Shown here piece by piece: positions 55,992 to 64,000 of a stretch of 64,000 nucleotides of DNA. The first letter of the stretch is position 1. Each line of letters opens with the position of its first letter. Under the pieces are notes generated by a model. It was not told the origin of the DNA and made no database searches. It saw nothing but the letters and a program-made list of their open reading frames with translations. Where the stretch lies: contig JAFLDV010000006.1 of the NCBI GenBank assembly GCA_017302255.1, forward strand, positions 1 through 64,000, read 5' to 3'. The position numbers were made by a program, and so were the translations under genes. This DNA comes from Gammaproteobacteria bacterium (GTDB lineage Bacteria; Pseudomonadota; Gammaproteobacteria; Enterobacterales; Alteromonadaceae).

Positions 55992-57293
55992 ATGCTGAGT
56001 TTACTCGGATTACTAGCGGGACTCACCCTACTCATCTGGTTGACCATGCGCGGCGTGAACCTATTTATTTTGGCGCCGCTTTGTGCGCTGCTGGTCGCAA
56101 TTACCAATCAAATCCCCTTTTGGCAAGCCACTGGCACTACCGATTTCGTGCACGCCTACATGAATGGCTTTTCGGGTTTTGTCGCCGCTTGGTTTTTAAT
56201 GTTTTTGTTAGGTTCCTTGTTCGGCAAATTGATGGAACACACTGGCGCTGCTGACGCGGTTGCCCTTTGGATAGTATCGCGGCTTGGTAAAGCCCATGCA
56301 GTTGCTGCAGTAGTTTTGGCTTGTGCGCTATTAACTTACGGTGGTGTTAGCGTCTTTGTTGTGGCTTTTTCAGCCTACCCTATGGCGATTTCGCTGTTTA
56401 AAGATGCGAACCTGCCTCGACGTTTTATTCCCGCGGCGTTAGGTTTAGGCTCGGTTACCTTCACCATGACCTCGGCTGGCTCGCCAGAAATTCAAAACTG
56501 GATCCCAATTCAATTCCTCAAAACCACGCCTTATGCCGGCTGGGAAGTGAGCTTAGTCGTTGCAATTTTTATGGCGGCTTTTGGTTATGCTTGGCTTCAG
56601 CATATGATTAAAAAAGCCGTGGCCAATGGCGAAAGCTTTACCACAAGAGCCAATGATCCAGCGGTTAGTGACCGAGCCTTACCTCATCCATTTTTCGGTG
56701 TTTTGCCGCTATTGGTGGTGCTAGTCCTTTCAAACTTATTACATCACAGCCTGCAACAAGCCGCGCTCATTGTGGCATTAACCGGCGGTGTACTGACGCT
56801 ATATCTGGCCAATCGCAAGTTTGTCGCTGACCTTGCAAAGACTTTAGACGAAGGCGTGCTCGGCGCGTTAATGGCCATTGGTAACACCGCCGCTGTCGTT
56901 GGTTTTGGCGCAGTGGCGAAGTTAACACCAGCCTTTAACGACATCGTTCATGCCCTGACCGGTTTGCCTGGTCCTGAACTTGTAGGTGCCGCAGTTGCTG
57001 TAAGTGTGGTCGCCGGCCTTACCGGTTCAGCTTCTGGCGGACAAGCAATTGCATTGCCTGAAATTGCCCCGACTTACTTAGACCGTGGCGTCGACCCAGA
57101 ACAATTGCACCGAGTGGTAGCGATTTCATCTGGAGCCTTGGACTCACTACCGCATAACGGTTATGTAGTGACAACCATCCGTGCTATCTGTGGTGAAAGC
57201 CATCAACAAGCGTATTGGCCAATGGCTGCGGTGACGGTGATAGTCCCGGCGCTAGGCACTATTTTGGCAATTGCTCTTTTCCAATGGTTTTAA
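55992..57293 (+). CDS. GntP-family permease
   Basis: This 433-residue secondary transporter starts at the ATG at 55992, with AAGGA six bases upstream; the long upstream frame to 55647 is antisense to the receptor gene. About twelve helices and the family segments ALLTYGGVSVFVVAFSAYP, TSAGSPEIQNWIPIQFL and GLTGSASGGQAIALPEI are visible. GntP members carry gluconate or related hydroxy-acids; in Pseudomonas one member serves D-3-hydroxybutyrate. A 3-hydroxybutyrate dehydrogenase-like gene lies 10 kb away, which makes 3-hydroxybutyrate one candidate substrate. It is followed by a MetX-like hydrolase after nine bases, forming one operon. Confidence 0.87.
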   Translation: MLSLLGLLAGLTLLIWLTMRGVNLFILAPLCALLVAITNQIPFWQATGTTDFVHAYMNGFSGFVAAWFLMFLLGSLFGKLMEHTGAADAVALWIVSRLGKAHAVAAVVLACALLTYGGVSVFVVAFSAYPMAISLFKDANLPRRFIPAALGLGSVTFTMTSAGSPEIQNWIPIQFLKTTPYAGWEVSLVVAIFMAAFGYAWLQHMIKKAVANGESFTTRANDPAVSDRALPHPFFGVLPLLVVLVLSNLLHHSLQQAALIVALTGGVLTLYLANRKFVADLAKTLDEGVLGALMAIGNTAAVVGFGAVAKLTPAFNDIVHALTGLPGPELVGAAVAVSVVAGLTGSASGGQAIALPEIAPTYLDRGVDPEQLHRVVAISSGALDSLPHNGYVVTTIRAICGESHQQAYWPMAAVTVIVPALGTILAIALFQWF

Positions 57294-57302
57294 GGGACAA
57301 TC

Positions 57303-58490
57303 ATGACTTTTAGCCGCATCTTTGCGTTCGTAGCCTTCATCATCAGTTGTTTTTTCATCGACTTCGCGAATGCGCTGGAACCGATGTTGGTGAAAAAGCA
57401 GCAGTTTGAACTGGCAAGTTTCACCACTCAAAATGGTGCAGTAATAGCACCGGTGCGCATTGGCTTTGAGAGCTATGGCAAGCTCAACGCCAAACGCGAT
57501 AATGTCATCCTAATTACCCATTATTTTTCTGGGACTTCGCATGCTGCTGGCAAATATCAAGCTACTGACGCACAAGCTGGCTATTGGGATGCCATCATTG
57601 GCCCAGGAAAAGCAATTGATACTAATAAGTTTTTTGTAATTAGCTCGGACACTTTGGTCAACTTAAATGCCTTCGATCCGAACGTCATTACCACAGGTCC
57701 CGCCAGCATTAATGTGAAAACAGGCAAACCATGGGGGCTAGCCTTCCCGGTGGTGACAATTACTGATTTCGTCGAAGTACAGAAGGCGTTATTAGATTCA
57801 CTTGGCATCAACAAACTTTATGCAGTGATTGGCCCATCAATGGGTTCATTTCAAGCAATTGAATGGGCGGTCCGTTATCCAGACCAAGTAGAACGACTAG
57901 TGCCGGTTATTGGTTCTGCTGAGGTTGATGCGTTTACTGCAGTCAAACTAGAACGCTGGGCCTATCCGATTAAACAAGATCCGGCCTGGCAGCAAGGTGA
58001 TTATTATCAAAGCGCCGAAAAACCCACGGAAGGTTTAGCGACGGCAATGGCATATGTCACGCAAGATGCGCTGCATCCACGTAGTTTTAATCAAAAATAT
58101 CCAAGCTTAACTAAGGATAAAGCCGCAGCAATAGAGATCACCGCGAGCTTTAGCGCTTGGGACCAACTAATGGCGACGGCACGTCAGCGCTCCAGCTTAC
58201 AAGATGCGAATCACTTGCTGTATTTGGTGCGAGCCTCGCAATTATGGCGCGCCGGCATGGGTGATAACTGGCAGCATGCATTGGCGAAAGTGAAGGCCAA
58301 AACCTTATTTTTACCAGCAAGCGGCGATCTATTACTGACGGCTGATAGCGCAATTGCCAGTCAAAAAGCACTGCAAGCCACTGGGAATAATGCTCAGTTA
58401 GTTGAAATTCAAGGTGATTTCGGTCATCTCGATGGCTTGTTTAACATCAGCACTGTCGGCCCAGTTATCCAACAATTCTTAGCGAAATAG
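57303..58490 (+). CDS. Secreted MetX-like alpha/beta hydrolase
   Basis: This 395-residue protein has the fold and motifs of homoserine O-acetyltransferase: an N-terminal ESYGKLNAKRDNVILITH, nucleophile Ser179 in GPSMGSFQA, and the late His in GDFGHLDGLF. Unlike cytoplasmic MetX it has a signal peptide (about 1-25, ending ANALE), so it should act in the periplasm, where acetyl-CoA is absent. I infer a hydrolase or esterase, not methionine synthesis. It follows the GntP permease by nine bases and lies divergent to a TonB receptor, suggesting it splits an ester or similar compound entering through that receptor. Its substrate is unknown. Confidence 0.8.
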   Translation: MTFSRIFAFVAFIISCFFIDFANALEPMLVKKQQFELASFTTQNGAVIAPVRIGFESYGKLNAKRDNVILITHYFSGTSHAAGKYQATDAQAGYWDAIIGPGKAIDTNKFFVISSDTLVNLNAFDPNVITTGPASINVKTGKPWGLAFPVVTITDFVEVQKALLDSLGINKLYAVIGPSMGSFQAIEWAVRYPDQVERLVPVIGSAEVDAFTAVKLERWAYPIKQDPAWQQGDYYQSAEKPTEGLATAMAYVTQDALHPRSFNQKYPSLTKDKAAAIEITASFSAWDQLMATARQRSSLQDANHLLYLVRASQLWRAGMGDNWQHALAKVKAKTLFLPASGDLLLTADSAIASQKALQATGNNAQLVEIQGDFGHLDGLFNISTVGPVIQQFLAK

Positions 58491-58536
58491 TCCCTGTCCT
58501 GTCATTGGGTGAAGTGCCTACCCGGTGTATGTTGCC

Positions 58537-58562
58537 GGGCCTGATTTTCAGGCCCTTTTTTT
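58537..58562 (+). terminator. Terminator after the MetX-like gene
   Basis: GGGCCTGA (58537-58544) pairs with TCAGGCCC (58548-58555) around a 3-base loop, followed by seven T residues (58556-58562). Confidence 0.93.
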
Positions 58563-58659
58563 AAACTTCCGAAATCCGTGTGCCCGTCACTATCTTAACG
58601 TTCAGATATCTTTCAGTTTTCGACGGTTAGATTCATTTTATTTACAAAGAGCACATAAA

Positions 58660-58983
58660 ATGAAAACACTTCTTCTGGGTCTGGTTATTATCGCAGCGTC
58701 ATCGCTATCAGCTTGTACTTGGCACTCAGTGGGTAAACATGATGTCATCACTTTAGATACCGGCAATGAAGTCGTTGATGCAGCCTCTTACGTCGCCGCT
58801 GGCGCTTATTTATCGAAAAAAATAGAAGAAGATCGTTGGAAAAATGGCGACATCGATTTAAAAAAAGACCCAAAAGTCAAAGCCTTAAACGAGGCCTTTG
58901 AGCGCGCCAAATCCCGAAAAATCAGCGAACAAGCAGCACAAACCAGCAACAGCTCGACAGATTTCCCTAATGGTAATCAATAG
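58660..58983 (+). CDS. Small lipoprotein of unknown function
   Basis: This 107-residue protein starts at the ATG at 58660. A lipoprotein signal MKTLLLGLVIIAASSLSAC ends in the lipobox LSAC with Cys19. The mature region is hydrophilic and helical (AAGAYLSKKIEEDRWKNGDI, ALNEAFERAKSRKI) with an Asn/Ser-rich tail. I do not recognise a family. A weak AAAGAG site lies a little far upstream. It stands alone, after the terminator at 58537-58562. Confidence 0.72.
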   Translation: MKTLLLGLVIIAASSLSACTWHSVGKHDVITLDTGNEVVDAASYVAAGAYLSKKIEEDRWKNGDIDLKKDPKVKALNEAFERAKSRKISEQAAQTSNSSTDFPNGNQ

Positions 58984-59029
58984 TCGCAAGCTTCTGCTAA
59001 TTCTCGATGAATTAACTAGGTCTTCGCCA

Positions 59030-59056
59030 GCGTCAACGTGCGAACTGTGTTGACGC
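59030..59056. terminator. Hairpin between the lipoprotein and GTPase genes
   Basis: GCGTCAAC (59030-59037) pairs perfectly with GTTGACGC (59049-59056) around an 11-base loop. It lacks a T-tract of useful length, so it may be only a weak terminator for the lipoprotein gene. Confidence 0.5.
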
Positions 59057-59104
59057 AAGCTTTGTCATCATTCCCGGTAACAGTCCAATTCACACTTAAG
59101 AAAA

Positions 59105-59119
59105 TGTGATACTATCACA
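59105..59119. promoter_or_regulatory. Palindromic operator upstream of the G3E GTPase
   Basis: TGTGATACTATCACA is a perfect palindrome about an asymmetric centre, 70 bp before the GTPase start. It resembles a CRP half-site pair but has a 5-base spacer instead of 6. It may be a metal-responsive or GntR-type operator; which protein binds it cannot be told here. Confidence 0.6.
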
Positions 59120-59188
59120 CGAATTATTCGTCATTAACTGCGCTTGCTGGCAATGGCAACCCTCAGTTCGTTTTGTGGACATCTACTA

Positions 59189-60226
59189 ATGAAACAACGC
59201 ATCCCATTGTATTTATTGACTGGTTTCTTAGGCGCAGGCAAAACTACTTTGCTTAATCAGCTAGTGCAGCTCCCTGATTTTGCTCGCACCTTAGTGATCA
59301 TTAATGAGTTTGGTTCGACGCCGCTTGATCACAAACTAGTGACGCGAAGCAATGAAGAACAAATTGTCGAGCTTTCAAGTGGCTGTATCTGCTGCACTAT
59401 TCGCGGCGATTTAGCCAAAACTCTCAGTGATGCGCATTGGCGTTTTTCCCGCAACAATGAACGGATGTTTGATCGGGTAATTATCGAAACCACCGGTCTC
59501 GCCGACCCAACGCCGATCCTTCGCACTGTCATTGAAACGCCAAATCTCTTTGATTTGTACCGCCTACAAGGCACGGTAACTCTGGTTGATGCAGTGAACG
59601 GTGCTGCGACTCTCACTACTCATACTGAAGCGCGTCGTCAGGTTGGCGTCGCCGATTTATTGCTGTTTAGTAAAACTGAACTGGCTACCGCAGAGCAGCT
59701 TGGCGCGCTTACCGCACAAGTTCGCCAACTCAATCCGACAGCGCCAATCACTCATCGGACAATCGATGCTGTCGATCTCAGTCAAATTTTGACTCTTGAT
59801 CACGTAGAGCCCGTACAATCCGAAACACCATTACGGGATTGGTTACCGACCAAAGGCTTGTCTTTTGCACCACTCAGTGCGGGACAAAACGCATTTTTAA
59901 AAGTGCAGAGCACTAGCCACAGTCAATCAGACCGAATCCAGTCCTTTTGTTACGAACTCACAACACCGATAAAAGTCAGCGCCCTTGATCAGTGGTTAGA
60001 TGCGCTACTGCCAACCTTGGGCCATCAACTGCTGCGGATGAAAGCCATTTTACATGTCGAAGGCTTTCCCGGACCAGTCGCAGTGCATGCGGTGCAAACC
60101 TTACTCCATCCTGCCGGGGTTATGGAAAACTGGCCCGATGAAAACCGCACCAGCCAGCTGGTGTTTATCACTGATGGTATAGACGTGACTCAACTTGAAC
60201 AAAGTTTGTTGATTTTGCAGCGCTAG
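59189..60226 (+). CDS. G3E-family GTPase, putative metal chaperone (CobW-like)
   Basis: This 345-residue protein starts at the ATG at 59189. The P-loop GFLGAGKTTLL lies at 12-22; VIINEFGST and the metal-binding CxCC motif in SGCICCTIRGD follow. Switch and G-motifs include ETTGLADPTPILRTV and the DLLLFSKTEL stretch (the NKxD position, here SKTE). A C-terminal CobW_C domain occupies about 240-340. G3E proteins deliver metals, often zinc, to target enzymes using GTP. The upstream palindrome suggests metal- or stress-linked regulation. The NKxD variant SKTE is typical of many family members. It is convergent with zapA. Confidence 0.88.
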   Translation: MKQRIPLYLLTGFLGAGKTTLLNQLVQLPDFARTLVIINEFGSTPLDHKLVTRSNEEQIVELSSGCICCTIRGDLAKTLSDAHWRFSRNNERMFDRVIIETTGLADPTPILRTVIETPNLFDLYRLQGTVTLVDAVNGAATLTTHTEARRQVGVADLLLFSKTELATAEQLGALTAQVRQLNPTAPITHRTIDAVDLSQILTLDHVEPVQSETPLRDWLPTKGLSFAPLSAGQNAFLKVQSTSHSQSDRIQSFCYELTTPIKVSALDQWLDALLPTLGHQLLRMKAILHVEGFPGPVAVHAVQTLLHPAGVMENWPDENRTSQLVFITDGIDVTQLEQSLLILQR

Positions 60227-60227
60227 C

Positions 60228-60488
60228 TCAAAGTCTTGACGACTCAAGCTGCTGCACCAACATTTCTCGTTCAATCAATAAATCGTAACTGAGTTCAAGT
60301 GCCGCTAACACCGCAGCTTGCTCATTACTTAAATTGCGACCGCGTTGACGAACCGCGCTGATTTTTTCATTTAACTGCAGCGCAGCTTCGGTAAGGCCCG
60401 ATGCGTGCTGCGGCGCGGTTCGTAATTTGTAGTCACGACCGGCGACATCTAACACCAAATCAATGCTGTTTGCGGATCTTTTTGTCAC
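60228..60488 (-). CDS. zapA: Cell-division protein ZapA
   Basis: This 86-residue protein has a core SIDLVLDVAGRDYKLRT (about 7-23), ASGLTEAALQLNEKISAVRQRG and a coiled-coil tail (LSNEQAAVLAALELSYDLL, then EREMLVQQLES). These match ZapA, which binds and bundles FtsZ. The GTG at 60488 is preferred because AAGGAG lies six bases upstream; the longer frame to 60542 has no better start. It is about ten residues shorter than usual at the C-terminus. The gene usually has the 6S RNA downstream in gammaproteobacteria, but here it is convergent with a GTPase gene one base away, leaving no room for it. Confidence 0.88.
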   Translation of the reverse strand: MTKRSANSIDLVLDVAGRDYKLRTAPQHASGLTEAALQLNEKISAVRQRGRNLSNEQAAVLAALELSYDLLIEREMLVQQLESSRL

Positions 60489-60594
60489 TGCCAACTCCTT
60501 AAAAAAACGGCCGCAGCATAACAGGTTGCGCGGAACTGGCAACTAGGTTGTTTTCTATAGTTATGCCATACTGGCGTAACTATCGGCAATTGAG

Positions 60595-61434
60595 ATGAAT
60601 GTCGTGCGGCTGTCAACACTACTTTCTGCATTGGTTTTATTTTGTCTGGTCCCATCAGCTTTGGCCGCAAATGTGCTGCGCTTCTGTTATGAAGATAAGC
60701 AATTACGTCCATATTATTTTGGCGACAATAATCAAATTCCTGCCGAACGCCCTGGTGCGAGCATTGAACATCTGCAGCTGCTTACCGACTTAATGCCAGA
60801 ACTTGAATTACAGTTAGAGCGTTTGCCATGGAAGCGTTGTTTAGCCAAATTAGCGAGCGGCGAAGTTGACGCCATTATTGGCAGTTACGCCAAAGAGCGG
60901 GAGAAAATTGGCCGCTTTCCTTTTAATCACCAAAAAAAGCCAGATCCAATTCGAGCCTTTGCCGAGCATCAAACTTGTCTAGTCACTCGGTCGGATGCCA
61001 AATGGAGTTGGGATGGCAGCAAATTTGTCGGCATCGACCAAGTAGTCATCGCCAGACCCTTAGGTTATGCCCCGTTACAATCGCCAGCCAAACAAAAAAT
61101 TGTTATGCATTACACCCAGTCTGGCACCATGGATCTGGATTTATTGGAGCGAGGCAGAGTTAATGCTATTACCACCTTGTGCCGCATCGCCGGTGAAAAT
61201 GCAGTAACGCCGTATATTCAAGATCGCGAACTGAAAGTACTAATGCCGCCACTTTATAGTAATACCGGCTATTTGATTTTCAGCCACCAATTTTATAATC
61301 AACACAGCGCCATCGCCGAACAACTGTGGCAGCTGTTAGCACAAAATCGCGGCCAAGCGATTTACCACAGTTATTTAGATTTGATGTTTCGCCTAGCACC
61401 AGCGACGACAAAGACACCACCATCTGATAAATAA
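60595..61434 (+). CDS. Periplasmic solute-binding-like protein
   Basis: This 279-residue protein has a signal peptide (about 1-24, ending SALAA). The mature domain resembles a family-3 solute-binding protein, with LRFCYEDKQLRPYYFGD at the start and LASGEVDAIIGSYAKEREKIGRF (about 83-105) in the position of the ligand-binding lobe. No transporter genes are adjacent. It is divergent from zapA and separated from the downstream S9 peptidase by about 100 bp. Ligand unknown. The protein at 23373-24356 is a more distant member. Confidence 0.75.
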   Translation: MNVVRLSTLLSALVLFCLVPSALAANVLRFCYEDKQLRPYYFGDNNQIPAERPGASIEHLQLLTDLMPELELQLERLPWKRCLAKLASGEVDAIIGSYAKEREKIGRFPFNHQKKPDPIRAFAEHQTCLVTRSDAKWSWDGSKFVGIDQVVIARPLGYAPLQSPAKQKIVMHYTQSGTMDLDLLERGRVNAITTLCRIAGENAVTPYIQDRELKVLMPPLYSNTGYLIFSHQFYNQHSAIAEQLWQLLAQNRGQAIYHSYLDLMFRLAPATTKTPPSDK

Positions 61435-61538
61435 GCAGTTTCTGCGATCAAATATTGGCTGACTGCGCCAAGCACGGTTGCATGGGCCAGCTTGCTTGGC
61501 CTATGCTAGCTGCATCCTTTGCGCCAGAGACTACATCT

Positions 61539-63581
61539 ATGAAATTGCGCTTCACTTTCAGTCTGTTAGCCATCGCTTTTCAAGCGTCATCATTATGGGC
61601 AGCGCCAACGCCGTTAACTGCAACTGATTTATGGCAGGTCGCCAGACCCAGCGGTTTAACTGTATCGCCAGATGGCCAACGCGCGTTATTCAGCATGAGT
61701 CGTTACGATTTAACAAGCGACAAAGGCAATGCCGACATCCATCTATTGGATTTAACTAACGGTCGCCAGCAACAATTAACTTTTCATCCTGGTAGTGATA
61801 GCCAAGCCAATTGGAGCCCTGATGGCCGACTCATCACGTTTATTGCTAAGCGTGACAGCGAACAGGCACAAGTGATGTTGATGCCCACTTATGGCGGCGA
61901 AGCTCGGGCAATAACTAACTTACCGGTGAATGCCAGCAAACCGACGTTTCTACCTGATGGCAAGAAAATTCTATTCGTTGCAGAAGTCCCTGCGGGTTTT
62001 ACAGGAGATTTCAAAGTATTAGCAGACGACCTTGCCAAGAGAAAGCAGAAAAAGGTCAGCGCAAAAGTTACTGAGAATCGGCTTTATCGGTATTGGGACC
62101 ATTTTTTAACTGACGAAATGGTACCGCAGTTTTTCACTGTCGATGTGCTAAGTGGTGATATCCAAGCGCTAACTCCAGGTTGGCGTTATCTAATGGAACT
62201 GGAAGGTGCTCCAGATTTCAGCATTTCGCCTGATGGCAAAACATTGGCGGTCAGCGTTATTTCCAGTGAACCGCCTTATTCATCGCTCAACAGCGACATC
62301 TTACTGGTCTCACTTGATGGCAGTGGCAAAGCACAAAACATTACCGAAGCCAACAAAGCGGACGACCGTAACCCAGTATTTAGTCCAAGTGGCCGCAGTT
62401 TAATTTATGGCGCTCAGCAACGACTCGACTTCGGCAACGATAATGTTCGTCTCACCCATTTTGATTTAGCGAAAAAGTCGGCCACAGTCATTGCTGGCAA
62501 TGTCGATCTATCGCCAGAACGTTGGTTTTTCGCCAAAGACGGCAGCATGTTGTATTTCAGTGCGCAAGATAAAGGCAAAGTGTCGCTGTTTTCGGTGCCA
62601 GCTATTGGCGGTGCAGTCAAACAAGTGATACGCCAAGGCAGTAATGAACAGGTACAAATTGCTGGACCACAACAATTTGCCTTGGTTCAAAGCGGTATTA
62701 GCCAACTGCCGGAAATCTTTCTATTAGACAATAAAAGCCGAACCTTAAAGCAAATAAGCCAATTAAACAGCAACTTGCAGCAAAATACCGCTTGGGGCAA
62801 GGTCGAAGAAGTGTCTTATGCCGGTAGTGATGGCAAAGCAATTCAGATGTTTATTGTCTATCCGGCTAATTTTGATCCGAATAAACGTTGGCCGTTATTG
62901 AGCCTATTACATGGCGGACCTCATAGCGCATTTAACGATGGTTTTAGCCCACGTTGGCACCCGCAAGTGTTTGCCGCTATGGGTTATGTGGTAATTATGC
63001 CTAACTTCCACGGTTCGACCGGTTTTGGTGAAGCTTTCACTGCTTCAATCCATGGCGACCATGCGAGCAAGCCATTTTTTGACACTGAAGCCGCCGTTGA
63101 TTACATGATTTCACGCGGATACATTGACGAAGCTCGAGTTGCTGCAGCCGGCGGCAGCTATGGCGGTTATTTAGTGAGTTGGATTGCTGGCCATAGCAGC
63201 AAGTACAAGACTTTGATTAATCATGCCGGTGTCTATGATCTGATGGCACAATTTGCCTCTGATTCAACTTACATGCGTGTGCATGCCTACAACGGTTCAC
63301 CATGGCAAAATAAAGACAACGTGCTGAAAGCAAGTCCAGCCATGTATGCCGAGAACTTCAAAGTGCCAATGCTCATCACGCACGGTGAACAAGATTATCG
63401 GGTACCAGTCACGCAAGGTTTGGCACTTTATGGTGTGCTAAAAGGTAAAGGCATTGATTCACGATTAGTCTACTTCCCAGATGAAAACCATTGGATCTTA
63501 AAACCCAATAACTCAATTTATTGGTATCACGAAGTTCAGCAGTGGTTAGAGCGGCAAATCGGCACCGGGCCATCGCAGTAA
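61539..63581 (+). CDS. S9-family prolyl-oligopeptidase-like peptidase
   Basis: This 680-residue exported peptidase starts at the ATG at 61539, which begins a signal peptide (MKLRFTFSLLAIAFQASSLWAAP); the upstream frame to 61455 is ignored. An N-terminal seven-bladed propeller (about 30-400, TolB/WD-like repeats with SPDG motifs such as WSPDGRLITF and ISPDGKTLAVS) precedes an alpha/beta hydrolase domain (about 425-680). Catalytic Ser540 lies in GGSYGGYLVSW; the Asp is in THGEQDYRVP and the His in PDENHW. It should cut dipeptides or acylated residues from peptide N-termini in the periplasm. It is monocistronic with the gene at 63599 close behind. Confidence 0.93.
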   Translation: MKLRFTFSLLAIAFQASSLWAAPTPLTATDLWQVARPSGLTVSPDGQRALFSMSRYDLTSDKGNADIHLLDLTNGRQQQLTFHPGSDSQANWSPDGRLITFIAKRDSEQAQVMLMPTYGGEARAITNLPVNASKPTFLPDGKKILFVAEVPAGFTGDFKVLADDLAKRKQKKVSAKVTENRLYRYWDHFLTDEMVPQFFTVDVLSGDIQALTPGWRYLMELEGAPDFSISPDGKTLAVSVISSEPPYSSLNSDILLVSLDGSGKAQNITEANKADDRNPVFSPSGRSLIYGAQQRLDFGNDNVRLTHFDLAKKSATVIAGNVDLSPERWFFAKDGSMLYFSAQDKGKVSLFSVPAIGGAVKQVIRQGSNEQVQIAGPQQFALVQSGISQLPEIFLLDNKSRTLKQISQLNSNLQQNTAWGKVEEVSYAGSDGKAIQMFIVYPANFDPNKRWPLLSLLHGGPHSAFNDGFSPRWHPQVFAAMGYVVIMPNFHGSTGFGEAFTASIHGDHASKPFFDTEAAVDYMISRGYIDEARVAAAGGSYGGYLVSWIAGHSSKYKTLINHAGVYDLMAQFASDSTYMRVHAYNGSPWQNKDNVLKASPAMYAENFKVPMLITHGEQDYRVPVTQGLALYGVLKGKGIDSRLVYFPDENHWILKPNNSIYWYHEVQQWLERQIGTGPSQ

Positions 63582-63598
63582 TGTTGATAAGCTAGGCT

Positions 63599-64000
63599 AT
63601 GTTGCAGCAGTACCAAGCATTAGTTGCTAATGGCGAATTACGCTATGACGAGCAACAATGGCAAGTCTTAGGTAAATTAGCCGCGCTGTCAGAGCAGCTG
63701 ACAACGCGGTCTACGTTGCAACATGGCGCAATGTCCCAAAACGACTCACAGGGTCTGTATATCTTTGGCCCAGTGGGACGTGGCAAAACCATGTTGATGG
63801 ATTTGTTTTTTGCCAATGTCGCAAGCCAATATAAAATTCGCCTGCACTTTCATCACTTTATGCAACGGGTGCACCAAGAGCTGCACGCGCTGACCGGTAC
63901 TAGCGACCCACTCATGGTCATAGCCAAACGCTGGGCAAAACAATATCAGTTACTTTGTTTTGACGAATTTTTTGTTAATGATATCGGCGATGCCATGCTG
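63599..64000 (+). CDS. zapE: ZapE/AFG1-family ATPase (partial, runs off right edge)
   Basis: The first 134 codons are visible from the ATG at 63599 and remain open to the window edge. The product has a Walker A motif GPVGRGKT (57-64) followed by MLMDLFF, the FHHFMQRVH segment and a Walker B with LLCFDEFFVND. These are hallmarks of ZapE/AFG1, a cell-division- or mitochondria-associated AAA-like ATPase of about 370 residues. It lies 17 bp after the S9 peptidase stop. The C-terminal two thirds lie outside the window. Confidence 0.92.
   Translation, partial: MLQQYQALVANGELRYDEQQWQVLGKLAALSEQLTTRSTLQHGAMSQNDSQGLYIFGPVGRGKTMLMDLFFANVASQYKIRLHFHHFMQRVHQELHALTGTSDPLMVIAKRWAKQYQLLCFDEFFVNDIGDAML

Noticed and set aside
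57303-58490. Homoserine O-acetyltransferase for methionine synthesis (metX)
   Set aside because: A clear signal peptide sends the protein out of the cytoplasm, and the neighbours are transport genes.
59105-59119. CRP binding site
   Set aside because: The spacing between TGTGA and TCACA is five bases, whereas CRP needs six, so it is listed only as an unassigned palindrome.
60228-60488. 6S RNA gene next to zapA
   Set aside because: The zapA stop lies one base from the end of a convergent GTPase gene, and the upstream gap is only about 100 bp. There is no space for a 180-nt RNA.

Overview
The window looks like chromosomal DNA of an aquatic, free-living gammaproteobacterium of the Alteromonadales / Rheinheimera-Alishewanella type. 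I infer this from three TonB-dependent receptors plus a broken fourth, a Shewanella-like N-acetylglucosamine (GlcNAc) regulon, an SSF-domain sensor kinase, a PEP-CTERM protein and housekeeping genes such as coaD, zapA and zapE. No database search was possible, so the genus is a guess. No rRNA, tRNA or CRISPR array was seen.

Layout. (1) 1-500: the start of an insertion-sequence transposase running off the left edge, abutting a truncated Oar-type receptor. (2) 0.7-9.7 kb: a TonB-dependent receptor, then a TetR repressor divergent from an RND efflux adaptor/permease operon with two tandem operator palindromes between them, then a TPR protein. (3) 9.7-15.7 kb: a DUF1161 protein; a two-gene operon of a fused alpha/beta TPP-dependent E1 and a FabD-like acyltransferase; glutaryl-CoA dehydrogenase divergent from its likely LysR regulator. 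(4) 15.8-24.4 kb: a PstS/OmpA fusion with an unknown partner protein, a PEP-CTERM protein, an M13 peptidase, a TetR regulator, coaD and a periplasmic solute-binding-like protein. (5) 24.4-43.8 kb: the GlcNAc/chitooligosaccharide locus. It holds nagX, nagP, nagA, nagB-II, nagK, a divergent GH20 hexosaminidase, an acyltransferase/SGNH pair, two tryptophan-halogenase-like flavoproteins, a SapC protein, a large TonB receptor and the LacI-type regulator NagR. Four near-identical palindromes of the form TGACArCGyTGTCA tie these transcription units together. (6) 43.8-53.5 kb: a DUF819 membrane protein, a 3-hydroxybutyrate dehydrogenase-like SDR, a CrbS-like hybrid kinase, yehS, a NYN-domain protein, a MASE1-GGDEF protein and a CrbR/ErdR-like response regulator. 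(7) 53.6-58.5 kb: a TonB receptor divergent from a GntP-family permease and a secreted MetX-like hydrolase. (8) 58.6-64 kb: a small lipoprotein, a G3E GTPase, zapA, a second solute-binding-like protein, an S9 peptidase and the start of zapE/AFG1.

How the parts work together. In the GlcNAc locus the receptor should import oligosaccharides, the hexosaminidase release GlcNAc, NagP carry it inward, NagK phosphorylate it, and NagA plus NagB-II deliver fructose-6-phosphate. The role of SapC and the two halogenase-like proteins is not explained by that pathway. One NagR-like site (35526-35539) has no protein gene directly behind it: a perfect -10 box precedes it and a strong terminator lies about 250 bp downstream, which suggests a NagR-controlled small RNA. 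This is the most interesting candidate in the window.
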